From the NCBI GenBank assembly GCA_032718475.1, contig JAUCBJ010007794.1, forward strand, positions 1 to 64,000: a stretch of DNA of 64,000 nt, read 5' to 3'. Source of the stretch: Nemertoderma westbladi (taxonomy: Eukaryota; Xenacoelomorpha; Nemertodermatida; Nemertodermatidae). Made by a program: the position numbers and the translations under genes. Shown here in pieces: positions 1-12,097 of this stretch (position 1 is the stretch's first letter; each line of letters starts with the position of its first letter). The notes under the pieces were generated by a model, which worked only from the letters and a program-made list of their open reading frames with translations, did no database searches and was not told where the DNA came from.

Positions 1-3000
1 AGTTGGATTGGGCTGATGCTGGTGGAAGGGTGGAGCTGGAGCCACAGCGGGTGGTATATGGAGGAGCAGTTGGATTGGGCAGGTGCAAGCGGAAGGGTGG
101 AGATGGAGCCACAGCGGGTGGTATAGGGAGGGGCAGTTGGATTGGGCTGAGGCTGTTGGAAGGGTGGAGCTGGAGCCACAGCGGGTGGTATAGGGAGGAG
201 CAGTTGGATTGGGCTGAGTCTTGTGGAAGGGTTGAGCTGGAGCCACAGCGGGTGGTATAGGGAGGCGCAGTTGGATTGGGCTGAGGCTGGTGGAAGGGAG
301 GAGCTGGAGCCACAGCGTGTGGTATAGGGAGGATCAGTTGGATTGGGCTGAGGCTGGTGGAAGGGTGGAGCTGGAGCCACAGCGGGTGGTATAGGGAGGA
401 GCAGTTGGATTGGGCTGAGGCTGGTGGAAGGGTGGAGCTGGAGCCACAGCGGGTGGTATAGGGAGGAGCAGTTGGATTGGGCTGAGGCTGGTGGAAGGGT
501 GGAGCTGGAGCCACAGCGGGTGGTATAGGGAGGAGCAGTTGGATTGGGCTGAGGCTGGTGGAAGGGTGGAGCTGGAGCCACAGCGGGTGGTATAGGGAGG
601 AGCAGTTGGATTGGGCTGAGGCTGGTGGAAGGGTGGAGCTGGAGCCACAGCGGGTGGTATAGGGAGGAGCAGTTGGATTGGGCTGAGGCTGGTGGAAGGG
701 TGGAGCTGGAGCCACAGCGGGTGGTATAGGGAGGAGCAGTTGGATTGGGCTGAGGCTGGTGGAAGGGTGGAGCTGGAGCCACAGCGGGTGGTATAGGGAG
801 GAGCAGTTGGATTGGGCTGAGGCTGGTGGAAGGGTGGAGCTGGAGCCACAGCGGGTGGTATAGGGAGGAGCAGTTGGATTGGGCTGAGGCTGGTGGAAGG
901 GTGGAGCTGGAGCCACAGCGGGTGGTATAGGGAGGAGCAGTTGGATTGGGCTGAGGCTGGTGGAAGGGTGGAGCTGGAGCCACAGCGGGTGGTATAGGGA
1001 GGAGCAGTTGGATTGGGCTGAGGCTGGTGGAAGGGTGGAGCTGGAGCCACAGCGGGTGGTATAGGGAGGAGCAGTTGGATTGGGCTGAGGCTGGTGGAAG
1101 GGTGGAGCTGGAGCCACAGCGGGTGGTATAGGGAGGAGCAGTTGGATTGGGCTGAGGCTGGTGGAAGGGTGGAGCTGGAGCCACAGCGGGTGGTATAGGG
1201 AGGAGCAGTTGGATTGGGCTGAGGCTGGTGGAAGGGTGGAGCTGGAGCCACAGCGGGTGGTATAGGGAGGAGCAGTTGGATTGGGCTGAGGCTGGTGGAA
1301 GGGTGGAGCTGGAGCCACAGCGGGTGGTATAGGGAGGAGCAGTTGGATTGGGCTGAGGCTGGTGGAAGGGTGGAGCTGGAGCCACAGCGGGTGGTATAGG
1401 GAGGAGCAGTTGGATTGGGCTGAGGCTGGTGGAAGGGTGGAGCTGGAGCCACAGCGGGTGGTATAGGGAGGAGCAGTTGGATTGGGCTGAGGCTGGTGGA
1501 AGGGTGGAGCTGGAGCCACAGCGGGTGGTATAGGGAGGAGCAGTTGGATTGGGCTGAGGCTGGTGGAAGGGTGGAGCTGGAGCCACAGCGGGTGGTATAG
1601 GGAGGAGCAGTTGGATTGGGCTGAGGCTGGTGGAAGGGTGGAGCTGGAGCCACAGCGGGTGGTATAGGGAGGAGCAGTTGGATTGGGCTGAGGCTGGTGG
1701 AAGGGTGGAGCTGGAGCCACAGCGGGTGGTATAGGGAGGAGCAGTTGGATTGGGCTGAGGCTGGTGGAAGGGTGGAGCTGGAGCCACAGCGGGTGGTATA
1801 GGGAGGAGCAGTTGGATTGGGCTGAGGCTGGTGGAAGGGTGGAGCTGGAGCCACAGCGGGTGGTATAGGGAGGAGCAGTTGGATTGGGCTGAGGCTGGTG
1901 GAAGGGTGGAGCTGGAGCCACAGCGGGTGGTATAGGGAGGAGCAGTTGGATTGGGCTGAGGCTGGTGGAAGGGTGGAGCTGGAGCCACAGCGGGTGGTAT
2001 AGGGAGGAGCAGTTGGATTGGGCTGAGGCTGGTGGAAGGGTGGAGCTGGAGCCACAGCGGGTGGTATAGGGAGGAGCAGTTGGATTGGGCTGAGGCTGGT
2101 GGAAGGGTGGAGCTGGAGCCACAGCGGGTGGTATAGGGAGGAGCAGTTGGATTGGGCTGAGGCTGGTGGAAGGGTGGAGCTGGAGCCACAGCGGGTGGTA
2201 TAGGGAGGAGCAGTTGGATTGGGCTGAGGCTGGTGGAAGGGTGGAGCTGGAGCCACAGCGGGTGGTATAGGGAGGAGCAGTTGGATTGGGCTGAGGCTGG
2301 TGGAAGGGTGGAGCTGGAGCCACAGCGGGTGGTATAGGGAGGAGCAGTTGGATTGGGCTGAGGCTGGTGGAAGGGTGGAGCTGGAGCCACAGCGGGTGGT
2401 ATAGGGAGGAGCAGTTGGATTGGGCTGAGGCTGGTGGAAGGGTGGAGCTGGAGCCACAGCGGGTGGTATAGGGAGGAGCAGTTGGATTGGGCTGAGGCTG
2501 GTGGAAGGGTGGAGCTGGAGCCACAGCGGGTGGTATAGGGAGGAGCAGTTGGATTGGGCTGAGGCTGGTGGAAGGGTGGAGCTGGAGCCACAGCGGGTGG
2601 TATAGGGAGGAGCAGTTGGATTGGGCTGAGGCTGGTGGAAGGGTGGAGCTGGAGCCACAGCGGGTGGTATAGGGAGGAGCAGTTGGATTGGGCTGAGGCT
2701 GGTGGAAGGGTGGAGCTGGAGCCACAGCGGGTGGTATAGGGAGGAGCAGTTGGATTGGGCTGAGGCTGGTGGAAGGGTGGAGCTGGAGCCACAGCGGGTG
2801 GTATATGGAGGAGCAGTTGGATTGGGCTAGGTGGCGGAAGGGTGGAGCTGGAGCCACAGCGGGTGGTATAGGGAGGAGCAGTTGGATTGGGCTGAGGCTG
2901 TTGGAAGGGTGGAGCTGGAGCCACAGCGGGTGGTATAGGGAGGAGCAGTTGGATTGGGCTGAGGCTTGTGGAAGGGTGGAGCTGGAGCCACAGCGGGTGG

Positions 3001-6000
3001 TATAGGGAGGAGCAGTTGGATTGGGCTGAGGCTGGTGGAAGGGTGGAGCTGGAGCCACAGCGTGTGGTATAGGGAGGAGCAGTTGGATTGGGCTGAGGCT
3101 GGTGGAAGGGTGGAGCTGGAGCCACAGCGGGTGGTATAGGGAGGAGCAGTTGGATTGGGCTGAGGCTGGTGGAAGGGTGGAACTGGAGCCACAGTGGGTG
3201 GTATAGGGAGGAGCAGTTGGATTGGGCTGAGGCTTGTGGAAGGTTGGAGCTGGAGCCACAGCGGGTGGTATAGGGAGGAGCAGTTGGATTGGGCTGAGGC
3301 TGGTGGAAGGGTGGAGCTGGAGCCACAGCGGGTGGTATAGGGAGGAGCAGTTGGATTGGGCTGAGGCTGGTGGAAGGGTGGAGCTGGAGCCACAGCGGGT
3401 GGTATAGGGAGGAGCAGTTGGATTGGGCTGAGGCTGGTGGAAGGGTGGAGCTGGAGCCACAGCGGGTGGTATAGGGAGGAGCAGTTGGATTGGGCTGAGG
3501 CTGGTGGAAGGGTGGAGCTGGAGCCACAGCGGGTGGTATAGGGAGGAGCAGTTGGATTGGGCTGAGGCTGGTGGAAGGGTGGAGCTGGAGCCACAGCGGG
3601 TGGTATAGGGAGGAGCAGTTGGATTGGGCTGAGGCTGGTGGAAGGGTGGAGCTGGAGCCACAGCGGGTGGTATAGGGAGGAGCAGTTGGATTGGGCTGAG
3701 GCTGGTGGAAGGGTGGAGCTGGAGCCACAGCGGGTGGTATAGGGAGGAGCAGTTGGATTGGGCTGAGGCTGGTGGAAGGGTGGAGCTGGAGCCACAGCGG
3801 GTGGTATAGGGAGGAGCAGTTGGATTGGGCTGAGGCTGGTGGAAGGGTGGAGCTGGAGCCACAGCGGGTGGTATAGGGAGGAGCAGTTGGATTGGGCTGA
3901 GGCTGGTGGAAGGGTGGAGCTGGAGCCACAGCGGGTGGTATAGGGAGGAGCAGTTGGATTGGGCTGAGGCTGGTGGAAGGGTGGAGCTGGAGCCACAGCG
4001 GGTGGTATAGGGAGGAGCAGTTGGATTGGGCTGAGGCTGGTGGAAGGGTGGAGCTGGAGCCACAGCGGGTGGTATAGGGAGGAGCAGTTGGATTGGGCTG
4101 AGGCTGGTGGAAGGGTGGAGCTGGAGCCACAGCGGGTGGTATAGGGAGGAGCAGTTGGATTGGGCTGAGGCTGGTGGAAGGGTGGAGCTGGAGCCACAGC
4201 GGGTGGTATAGGGAGGAGCAGTTGGATTGGGCTGAGGCTGGTGGAAGGGTGGAGCTGGAGCCACAGCGGGTGGTATAGGGAGGAGCAGTTGGATTGGGCT
4301 GAGGCTGGTGGAAGGGTGGAGCTGGAGCCACAGCGGGTGGTATAGGGAGGAGCAGTTGGATTGGGCTGAGGCTGGTGGAAGGGTGGAGCTGGAGCCACAG
4401 CGGGTGGTATAGGGAGGAGCAGTTGGATTGGGCTGAGGCTGGTGGAAGGGTGGAGCTGGAGCCACAGCGGGTGGTATAGGGAGGAGCAGTTGGATTGGGC
4501 TGAGGCTGGTGGAAGGGTGGAGCTGGAGCCACAGCGGGTGGTATAGGGAGGAGCAGTTGGATTGGGCTGAGGCTGGTGGAAGGGTGGAGCTGGAGCCACA
4601 GCGGGTGGTATAGGGAGGAGCAGTTGGATTGGGCTGAGGCTGGTGGAAGGGTGGAGCTGGAGCCACAGCGGGTGGTATAGGGAGGAGCAGTTGGATTGGG
4701 CTGAGGCTGGTGGAAGGGTGGAGCTGGAGCCACAGCGGGTGGTATAGGGAGGAGCAGTTGGATTGGGCTGAGGCTGGTGGAAGGGTGGAGCTGGAGCCAC
4801 AGCGGGTGGTATAGGGAGGAGCAGTTGGATTGGGCTGAGGCTGGTGGAAGGGTGGAGCTGGAGCCACAGCGGGTGGTATAGGGAGGAGCAGTTGGATTGG
4901 GCTGAGGCTGGTGGAAGGGTGGAGCTGGAGCCACAGCGGGTGGTATAGGGAGGAGCAGTTGGATTGGGCTGAGGCTGGTGGAAGGGTGGAGCTGGAGCCA
5001 CAGCGGGTGGTATAGGGAGGAGCAGTTGGATTGGGCTGAGGCTGGTGGAAGGGTGGAGCTGGAGCCACAGCGGGTGGTATAGGGAGGAGCAGTTGGATTG
5101 GGCTGAGGCTGGTGGAAGGGTGGAGCTGGAGCCACAGCGGGTGGTATAGGGAGGAGCAGTTGGATTGGGCTGAGGCTGGTGGAAGGGTGGAGCTGGAGCC
5201 ACAGCGGGTGGTATAGGGAGGAGCAGTTGGATTGGGCTGAGGCTGGTGGAAGGGTGGAGCTGGAGCCACAGCGGGTGGTATAGGGAGGAGCAGTTGGATT
5301 GGGCTGAGGCTGGTGGAAGGGTGGAGCTGGAGCCACAGCGGGTGGTATAGGGAGGAGCAGTTGGATTGGGCTGAGGCTGGTGGAAGGGTGGAGCTGGAGC
5401 CACAGCGGGTGGTATAGGGAGGAGCAGTTGGATTGGGCTGAGGCTGGTGGAAGGGTGGAGCTGGAGCCACAGCGGGTGGTATAGGGAGGAGCAGTTGGAT
5501 TGGGCTGAGGCTGGTGGAAGGGTGGAGCTGGAGCCACAGCGGGTGGTATAGGGAGGAGCAGTTGGATTGGGCTGAGGCTGGTGGAAGGGTGGAGCTGGAG
5601 CCACAGCGGGTGGTATAGGGAGGAGCAGTTGGATTGGGCTGAGGCTGGTGGAAGGGTGGAGCTGGAGCCACAGCGGGTGGTATAGGGAGGAGCAGTTGGA
5701 TTGGGCTGAGGCTGGTGGAAGGGTGGAGCTGGAGCCACAGCGGGTGGTATAGGGAGGAGCAGTTGGATTGGGCTGAGGCTGGTGGAAGGGTGGAGCTGGA
5801 GCCACAGCGGGTGGTATAGGGAGGAGCAGTTGGATTGGGCTGAGGCTGGTGGAAGGGTGGAGCTGGAGCCACAGCGGGTGGTATAGGGAGGAGCAGTTGG
5901 ATTGGGCTGAGGCTGGTGGAAGGGTGGAGCTGGAGCCACAGCGGGTGGTATAGGGAGGAGCAGTTGGATTGGGCTGAGGCTGGTGGAAGGGTGGAGCTGG

Positions 6001-9000
6001 AGCCACAGCGGGTGGTATAGGGAGGAGCAGTTGGATTGGGCTGAGGCTGGTGGAAGGGTGGAGCTGGAGCCACAGCGGGTGGTATAGGGAGGAGCAGTTG
6101 GATTGGGCTGAGGCTGGTGGAAGGGTGGAGCTGGAGCCACAGCGGGTGGTATAGGGAGGAGCAGTTGGATTGGGCTGAGGCTGGTGGAAGGGTGGAGCTG
6201 GAGCCACAGCGGGTGGTATAGGGAGGAGCAGTTGGATTGGGCTGAGGCTGGTGGAAGGGTGGAGCTGGAGCCACAGCGGGTGGTATAGGGAGGAGCAGTT
6301 GGATTGGGCTGAGGCTGGTGGAAGGGTGGAGCTGGAGCCACAGCGGGTGGTATAGGGAGGAGCAGTTGGATTGGGCTGAGGCTGGTGGAAGGGTGGAGCT
6401 GGAGCCACAGCGGGTGGTATAGGGAGGAGCAGTTGGATTGGGCTGAGGCTGGTGGAAGGGTGGAGCTGGAGCCACAGCGGGTGGTATAGGGAGGAGCAGT
6501 TGGATTGGGCTGAGGCTGGTGGAAGGGTGGAGCTGGAGCCACAGCGGGTGGTATAGGGAGGAGCAGTTGGATTGGGCTGAGGCTGGTGGAAGGGTGGAGC
6601 TGGAGCCACAGCGGGTGGTATAGGGAGGAGCAGTTGGATTGGGCTGAGGCTGGTGGAAGGGTGGAGCTGGAGCCACAGCGGGTGGTATAGGGAGGAGCAG
6701 TTGGATTGGGCTGAGGCTGGTGGAAGGGTGGAGCTGGAGCCACAGCGGGTGGTATAGGGAGGAGCAGTTGGATTGGGCTGAGGCTGGTGGAAGGGTGGAG
6801 CTGGAGCCACAGCGGGTGGTATAGGGAGGAGCAGTTGGATTGGGCTGAGGCTGGTGGAAGGGTGGAGCTGGAGCCACAGCGGGTGGTATAGGGAGGAGCA
6901 GTTGGATTGGGCTGAGGCTGGTGGAAGGGTGGAGCTGGAGCCACAGCGGGTGGTATAGGGAGGAGCAGTTGGATTGGGCTGAGGCTGGTGGAAGGGTGGA
7001 GCTGGAGCCACAGCGGGTGGTATAGGGAGGAGCAGTTGGATTGGGCTGAGGCTGGTGGAAGGGTGGAGCTGGAGCCACAGCGGGTGGTATAGGGAGGAGC
7101 AGTTGGATTGGGCTGAGGCTGGTGGAAGGGTGGAGCTGGAGCCACAGCGGGTGGTATAGGGAGGAGCAGTTGGATTGGGCTGAGGCTGGTGGAAGGGTGG
7201 AGCTGGAGCCACAGCGGGTGGTATAGGGAGGAGCAGTTGGATTGGGCTGAGGCTGGTGGAAGGGTGGAGCTGGAGCCACAGCGGGTGGTATAGGGAGGAG
7301 CAGTTGGATTGGGCTGAGGCTGGTGGAAGGGTGGAGCTGGAGCCACAGCGGGTGGTATAGGGAGGAGCAGTTGGATTGGGCTGAGGCTGGTGGAAGGGTG
7401 GAGCTGGAGCCACAGCGGGTGGTATAGGGAGGAGCAGTTGGATTGGGCTGAGGCTGGTGGAAGGGTGGAGCTGGAGCCACAGCGGGTGGTATAGGGAGGA
7501 GCAGTTGGATTGGGCTGAGGCTTGTGGAAGGGTGGAGCTGGAGCCACAGCGGGTGGTATAGGGAGGCGCAGTTGGATTGGGCTGAGGCTGGTGGAAGGGT
7601 GGAGCTGGAGCCACAGCGTGTGGTATAGGGAGGATCAGTTGGATTGGGCTGAGGCTGGTGGAAGGGTGGAGCTGGAGCCACAGCGGGTGGTATAGGGAGG
7701 AGCAGTTGGATTGGGCTGAGGCTGGTGGAAGGGTGGAGCTGGAGCCACAGCGGGTGGTATAGGGAGGAGCAGTTGGATTGGGCTGAGGCTGGTGGAAGGG
7801 TGGAGCTGGAGCCACAGCGGGTGGTATAGGGAGGAGCAGTTGGATTGGGCTGAGGCTGGTGGAAGGGTGGAGCTGGAGCCACAGCGGGTGGTATAGGGAG
7901 GAGCAGTTGGATTGGGCTGAGGCTGGTGGAAGGGTGGAGCTGGAGCCACAGCGGGTGGTATAGGGAGGAGCAGTTGGATTGGGCTGAGGCTGGTGGAAGG
8001 GTGGAGCTGGAGCCACAGCGGGTGGTATAGGGAGGAGCAGTTGGATTGGGCTGAGGCTGGTGGAAGGGTGGAGCTGGAGCCACAGCGGGTGGTATAGGGA
8101 GGAGCAGTTGGATTGGGCTGAGGCTGGTGGAAGGGTGGAGCTGGAGCCACAGCGGGTGGTATAGGGAGGAGCAGTTGGATTGGGCTGAGGCTGGTGGAAG
8201 GGTGGAGCTGGAGCCACAGCGGGTGGTATAGGGAGGAGCAGTTGGATTGGGCTGAGGCTGGTGGAAGGGTGGAGCTGGAGCCACAGCGGGTGGTATAGGG
8301 AGGAGCAGTTGGATTGGGCTGAGGCTGGTGGAAGGGTGGAGCTGGAGCCACAGCGGGTGGTATAGGGAGGAGCAGTTGGATTGGGCTGAGGCTGGTGGAA
8401 GGGTGGAGCTGGAGCCACAGCGGGTGGTATAGGGAGGAGCAGTTGGATTGGGCTGAGGCTGGTGGAAGGGTGGAGCTGGAGCCACAGCGGGTGGTATAGG
8501 GAGGAGCAGTTGGATTGGGCTGAGGCTGGTGGAAGGGTGGAGCTGGAGCCACAGCGGGTGGTATAGGGAGGAGCAGTTGGATTGGGCTGAGGCTGGTGGA
8601 AGGGTGGAGCTGGAGCCACAGCGGGTGGTATAGGGAGGAGCAGTTGGATTGGGCTGAGTGCTAGTGGAAGGGTGGAGCTGGAGCCACAGCGGGTGGTATA
8701 GGGAGGGGCAGTTGGATTGGGCTGAGGCTGGTGGAAGGGTGGAGCTGGAGCCACAGCGGGTGGTATAGGGAGGAGCAGTTGGATTGGGCTGAGTCTTGTG
8801 GAAGGGTGGAGCTGGAGCCACAGCGGGTGGTATAGGGAGGCGCAGTTGGATTGGGCTGAGGCTGGTGGAAGGGAGGAGCTGGAGCCACAGCGTGTGGTAT
8901 AGGGAGGATCAGTTGGATTGGGCTGAGGCTGGTGGAAGGGTGGAGCTGGAGCCACAGCGGGTGGTATAGGGAGGAGCAGTTGGATTGGGCTGAGGCTGGT

Positions 9001-12000
9001 GGAAGGGTGGAGCTGGAGCCACAGCGGGTGGTATAGGGAGGAGCAGTTGGATTGGGCTGAGGCTGGTGGAAGGGTGGAGCTGGAGCCACAGCGGGTGGTA
9101 TAGGGAGGAGCAGTTGGATTGGGCTGAGGCTGGTGGAAGGGTGGAGCTGGAGCCACAGCGGGTGGTATAGGGAGGAGCAGTTGGATTGGGCTGAGGCTGG
9201 TGGAAGGGTGGAGCTGGAGCCACAGCGGGTGGTATAGGGAGGAGCAGTTGGATTGGGCTGAGGCTGGTGGAAGGGTGGAGCTGGAGCCACAGCGGGTGGT
9301 ATAGGGAGGAGCAGTTGGATTGGGCTGAGGCTGATGGAAGGGTGGAGCTGGAGCCACAGCGGGTGGTATAGGGAGGAGCAGTTGGATTGGGCTGAGGCTG
9401 GTGGAAGGGTGGAGCTGGAGCCACAGCGGGTGGTATAGGGAGGAGCAGTTGGATTGGGCTGAGGCTGGTGGAAGGGTGGAGCTGGAGCCACAGCGGGTGG
9501 TATAGGGAGGAGCAGTTGGATTGGGCTGAGGCTGGTGGAAGGGTGGAGCTGGAGCCACAGCGGGTGGTATAGGGAGGAGCAGTTGGATTGGGCTGAGGCT
9601 GGTGGAAGGGTGGAGCTGGAGCCACAGCGGGTGGTATAGGGAGGAGCAGTTGGATTGGGCTGAGGCTGGTGGAAGGGTGGAGCTGGAGCCACAGCGGGTG
9701 GTATAGGGAGGAGCAGTTGGATTGGGCTGAGGCTGGTGGAAGGGTGGAGCTGGAGCCACAGCGGGTGGTATAGGGAGGAGCAGTTGGATTGGGCTGAGGC
9801 TGGTGGAAGGGTGGAGCTGGAGCCACAGCGGGTGGTATAGGGAGGAGCAGTTGGATTGGGCTGAGGCTGGTGGAAGGGTGGAGCTGGAGCCACAGCGGGT
9901 GGTATAGGGAGGAGCAGTTGGATTGGGCTGAGGCTGGTGGAAGGGTGGAGCTGGAGCCACAGCGGGTGGTATAGGGAGGGGCAGTTGGATTGGGCTGAGG
10001 CTGGTGGAAGGGTGGAGCTGGAGCCACAGCGGGTGGTATAGGGAGGAGCAGTTGGATTGGGCTGAGGCTGGTGGAAGGGTGGAGCTGGAGCCACAGCGGG
10101 TGGTATAGGGAGGGGCAGTTGGATTGGGCTGAGGCTGGTGGAAGGGTGGAGCTGGAGCCACAGCGGGTGGTATAGGGAGGAGCAGTTGGATTGGGCTGAG
10201 GCTGATGGAAGGGTGGAGCTGGAGCCACAGCGGGTGGTATAGGGAGGAGCAGTTGGATTGGGCTGAGGCTGGTGGAAGGGTGGAGCTGGAGCCACAGCGG
10301 GTGGTATAGGGAGGAGCAGTTGGATTGGGCTGAGGCTGATGGAAGGGTGGAGCTGGAGCCACAGCGGGTGGTATAGGGAGGAGCAGTTGGATTGGGCTGA
10401 GGATGGTGGAAGGGTGGAGCTGGAGCCACGTGGAGCTCGCGGTTGGTATAGGGAGGAGCAGTTGGATTGGGCTGAGGGTGGTGGAAGGGTGGAGCTGGAG
10501 CCACAGCGGGTGGTATAGGGAGGGGCAGTTGGATTGGGCTGAGGCTGGTGGAAGGGTGGAGCTGGAGCCACAGCGGGTGGTATAGGGAGGAGCAGTTGGA
10601 TTGGGCTGAGGCTGGTGGAAGGGTGGAGCTGGAGCCACAGCGGGTGGTATAGGGGGGAGCAGTTGGATTGGGCTGAGGCTGATAGAAGGGTGGAGCTGGA
10701 GCCACAGCGGGTGGTATAGGGAGGAGCAGTTGGATTGGGCTGAGGCTGGTGGAAGGGTGGAGCTGGAGCCACAGCGGGTGGTATAGGGAGGAGCAGTTGG
10801 ATTGGGCTGATGCTGGTGGAAGGGTGGAGCTGGAGCCACAGCGGGTGGTATAGGGAGGAGCAGTTGGATTGGGCTGAGGCTAGTTGAAGTGTGGAGCTGG
10901 AGCCACAGCGGGTGGTATAGGGAGGAGCAGTTGGATTGGGCTGATGCTGGTGGAAGGGTGGAGCTGGAGCCACAGCGGGTGGTATATGGAGGAGCAGTTG
11001 GATTGGGCAGGTGCAAGCGGAAGGGTGGAGATGGAGCCACAGCGGGTGGTATAGGGAGGGGCAGTTGGATTGGGCTGAGGCTGTTGGAAGGGTGGAGCTG
11101 GAGCCACAGCGGGTGGTATAGGGAGGAGCAGTTGGATTGGGCTGAGTCTTGTGGAAGGGTTGAGCTGGAGCCACAGCGGGTGGTATAGGGAGGCGCAGTT
11201 GGATTGGGCTGAGGCTGGTGGAAGGGAGGAGCTGGAGCCACAGCGTGTGGTATAGGGAGGATCAGTTGGATTGGGCTGAGGCTGGTGGAAGGGTGGAGCT
11301 GGAGCCACAGCGGGTGGTATAGGGAGGAGCAGTTGGATTGGGCTGAGGCTGATGGAAGGGTGGAGCTGGAGCCACAGCGGGTGGTATAGGGAGGAGCAGT
11401 TGGATTGGGCTGAGGCTGGTGGAAGGGTGGAGCTGGAGCCACAGCGGGTGGTATAGGGAGGAGCAGTTGGATTGGGCTGAGGCTGATGGAAGGGTGGAGC
11501 TGGAGCCACAGCGGGTGGTATAGGGAGGAGCAGTTGGATTGGGCTGAGGATGGTGGAAGGGTGGAGCTGGAGCCACAGTGGAGCTACAGCGGTTGGTATA
11601 GGGAGGAGCAGTTGGATTGGGCTGAGGGTGGTGGAAGGGTGGAGCTGGAGCCACAGCGAATGGTATCGGGAGGGGCAGTTGGATTGGGCTGAGGCTGGTG
11701 GAAGGGTGGAGCTGGAGCCACAGCGGGTGGTATAGGGAGGAGCAGTTGGATTGGGCTGAGGCTGGTGGAAGGGTGGAGCTGGAGCCACAGCGGGTGGTAT
11801 AGGGAGGAGCAGTTGGATTGGGCTGAGGCTGGTGGAAGGGTGGAGCTGGAGCCACAGCGGGTGGTATAGGGAGGAGCAGTTGGATTGGGCTGAGGCTGGT
11901 GGAAGGGTGGAGCTGGAGCCACAGCGGGTGGTATAGGGAGGAGCAGTTGGATTGGGCTGAGGCTGGTGGAAGGGTGGAGCTGGAGCCACAGCGGGTGGTA

Positions 12001-12097
12001 TAGGGAGGAGCAGTTGGATTGGGCTGATGCTGGTGGAAGGGTGGAGCTGGAGCCACAGCGGGTGGTATAGGGAGGAGCAGTTGGATTGGGCTGAGGC

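Noticed and set aside
2827-11442. Minus-strand open frame of 2,871 codons (and other long ones in 1-18900) as a giant repeat protein gene
   Set aside because: The 67-bp monomer is not a multiple of three and has no stop on this strand in any frame, so open frames of any length arise automatically. Several overlapping frames are equally open, and no promoter, splice site or non-repeat coding end is visible.
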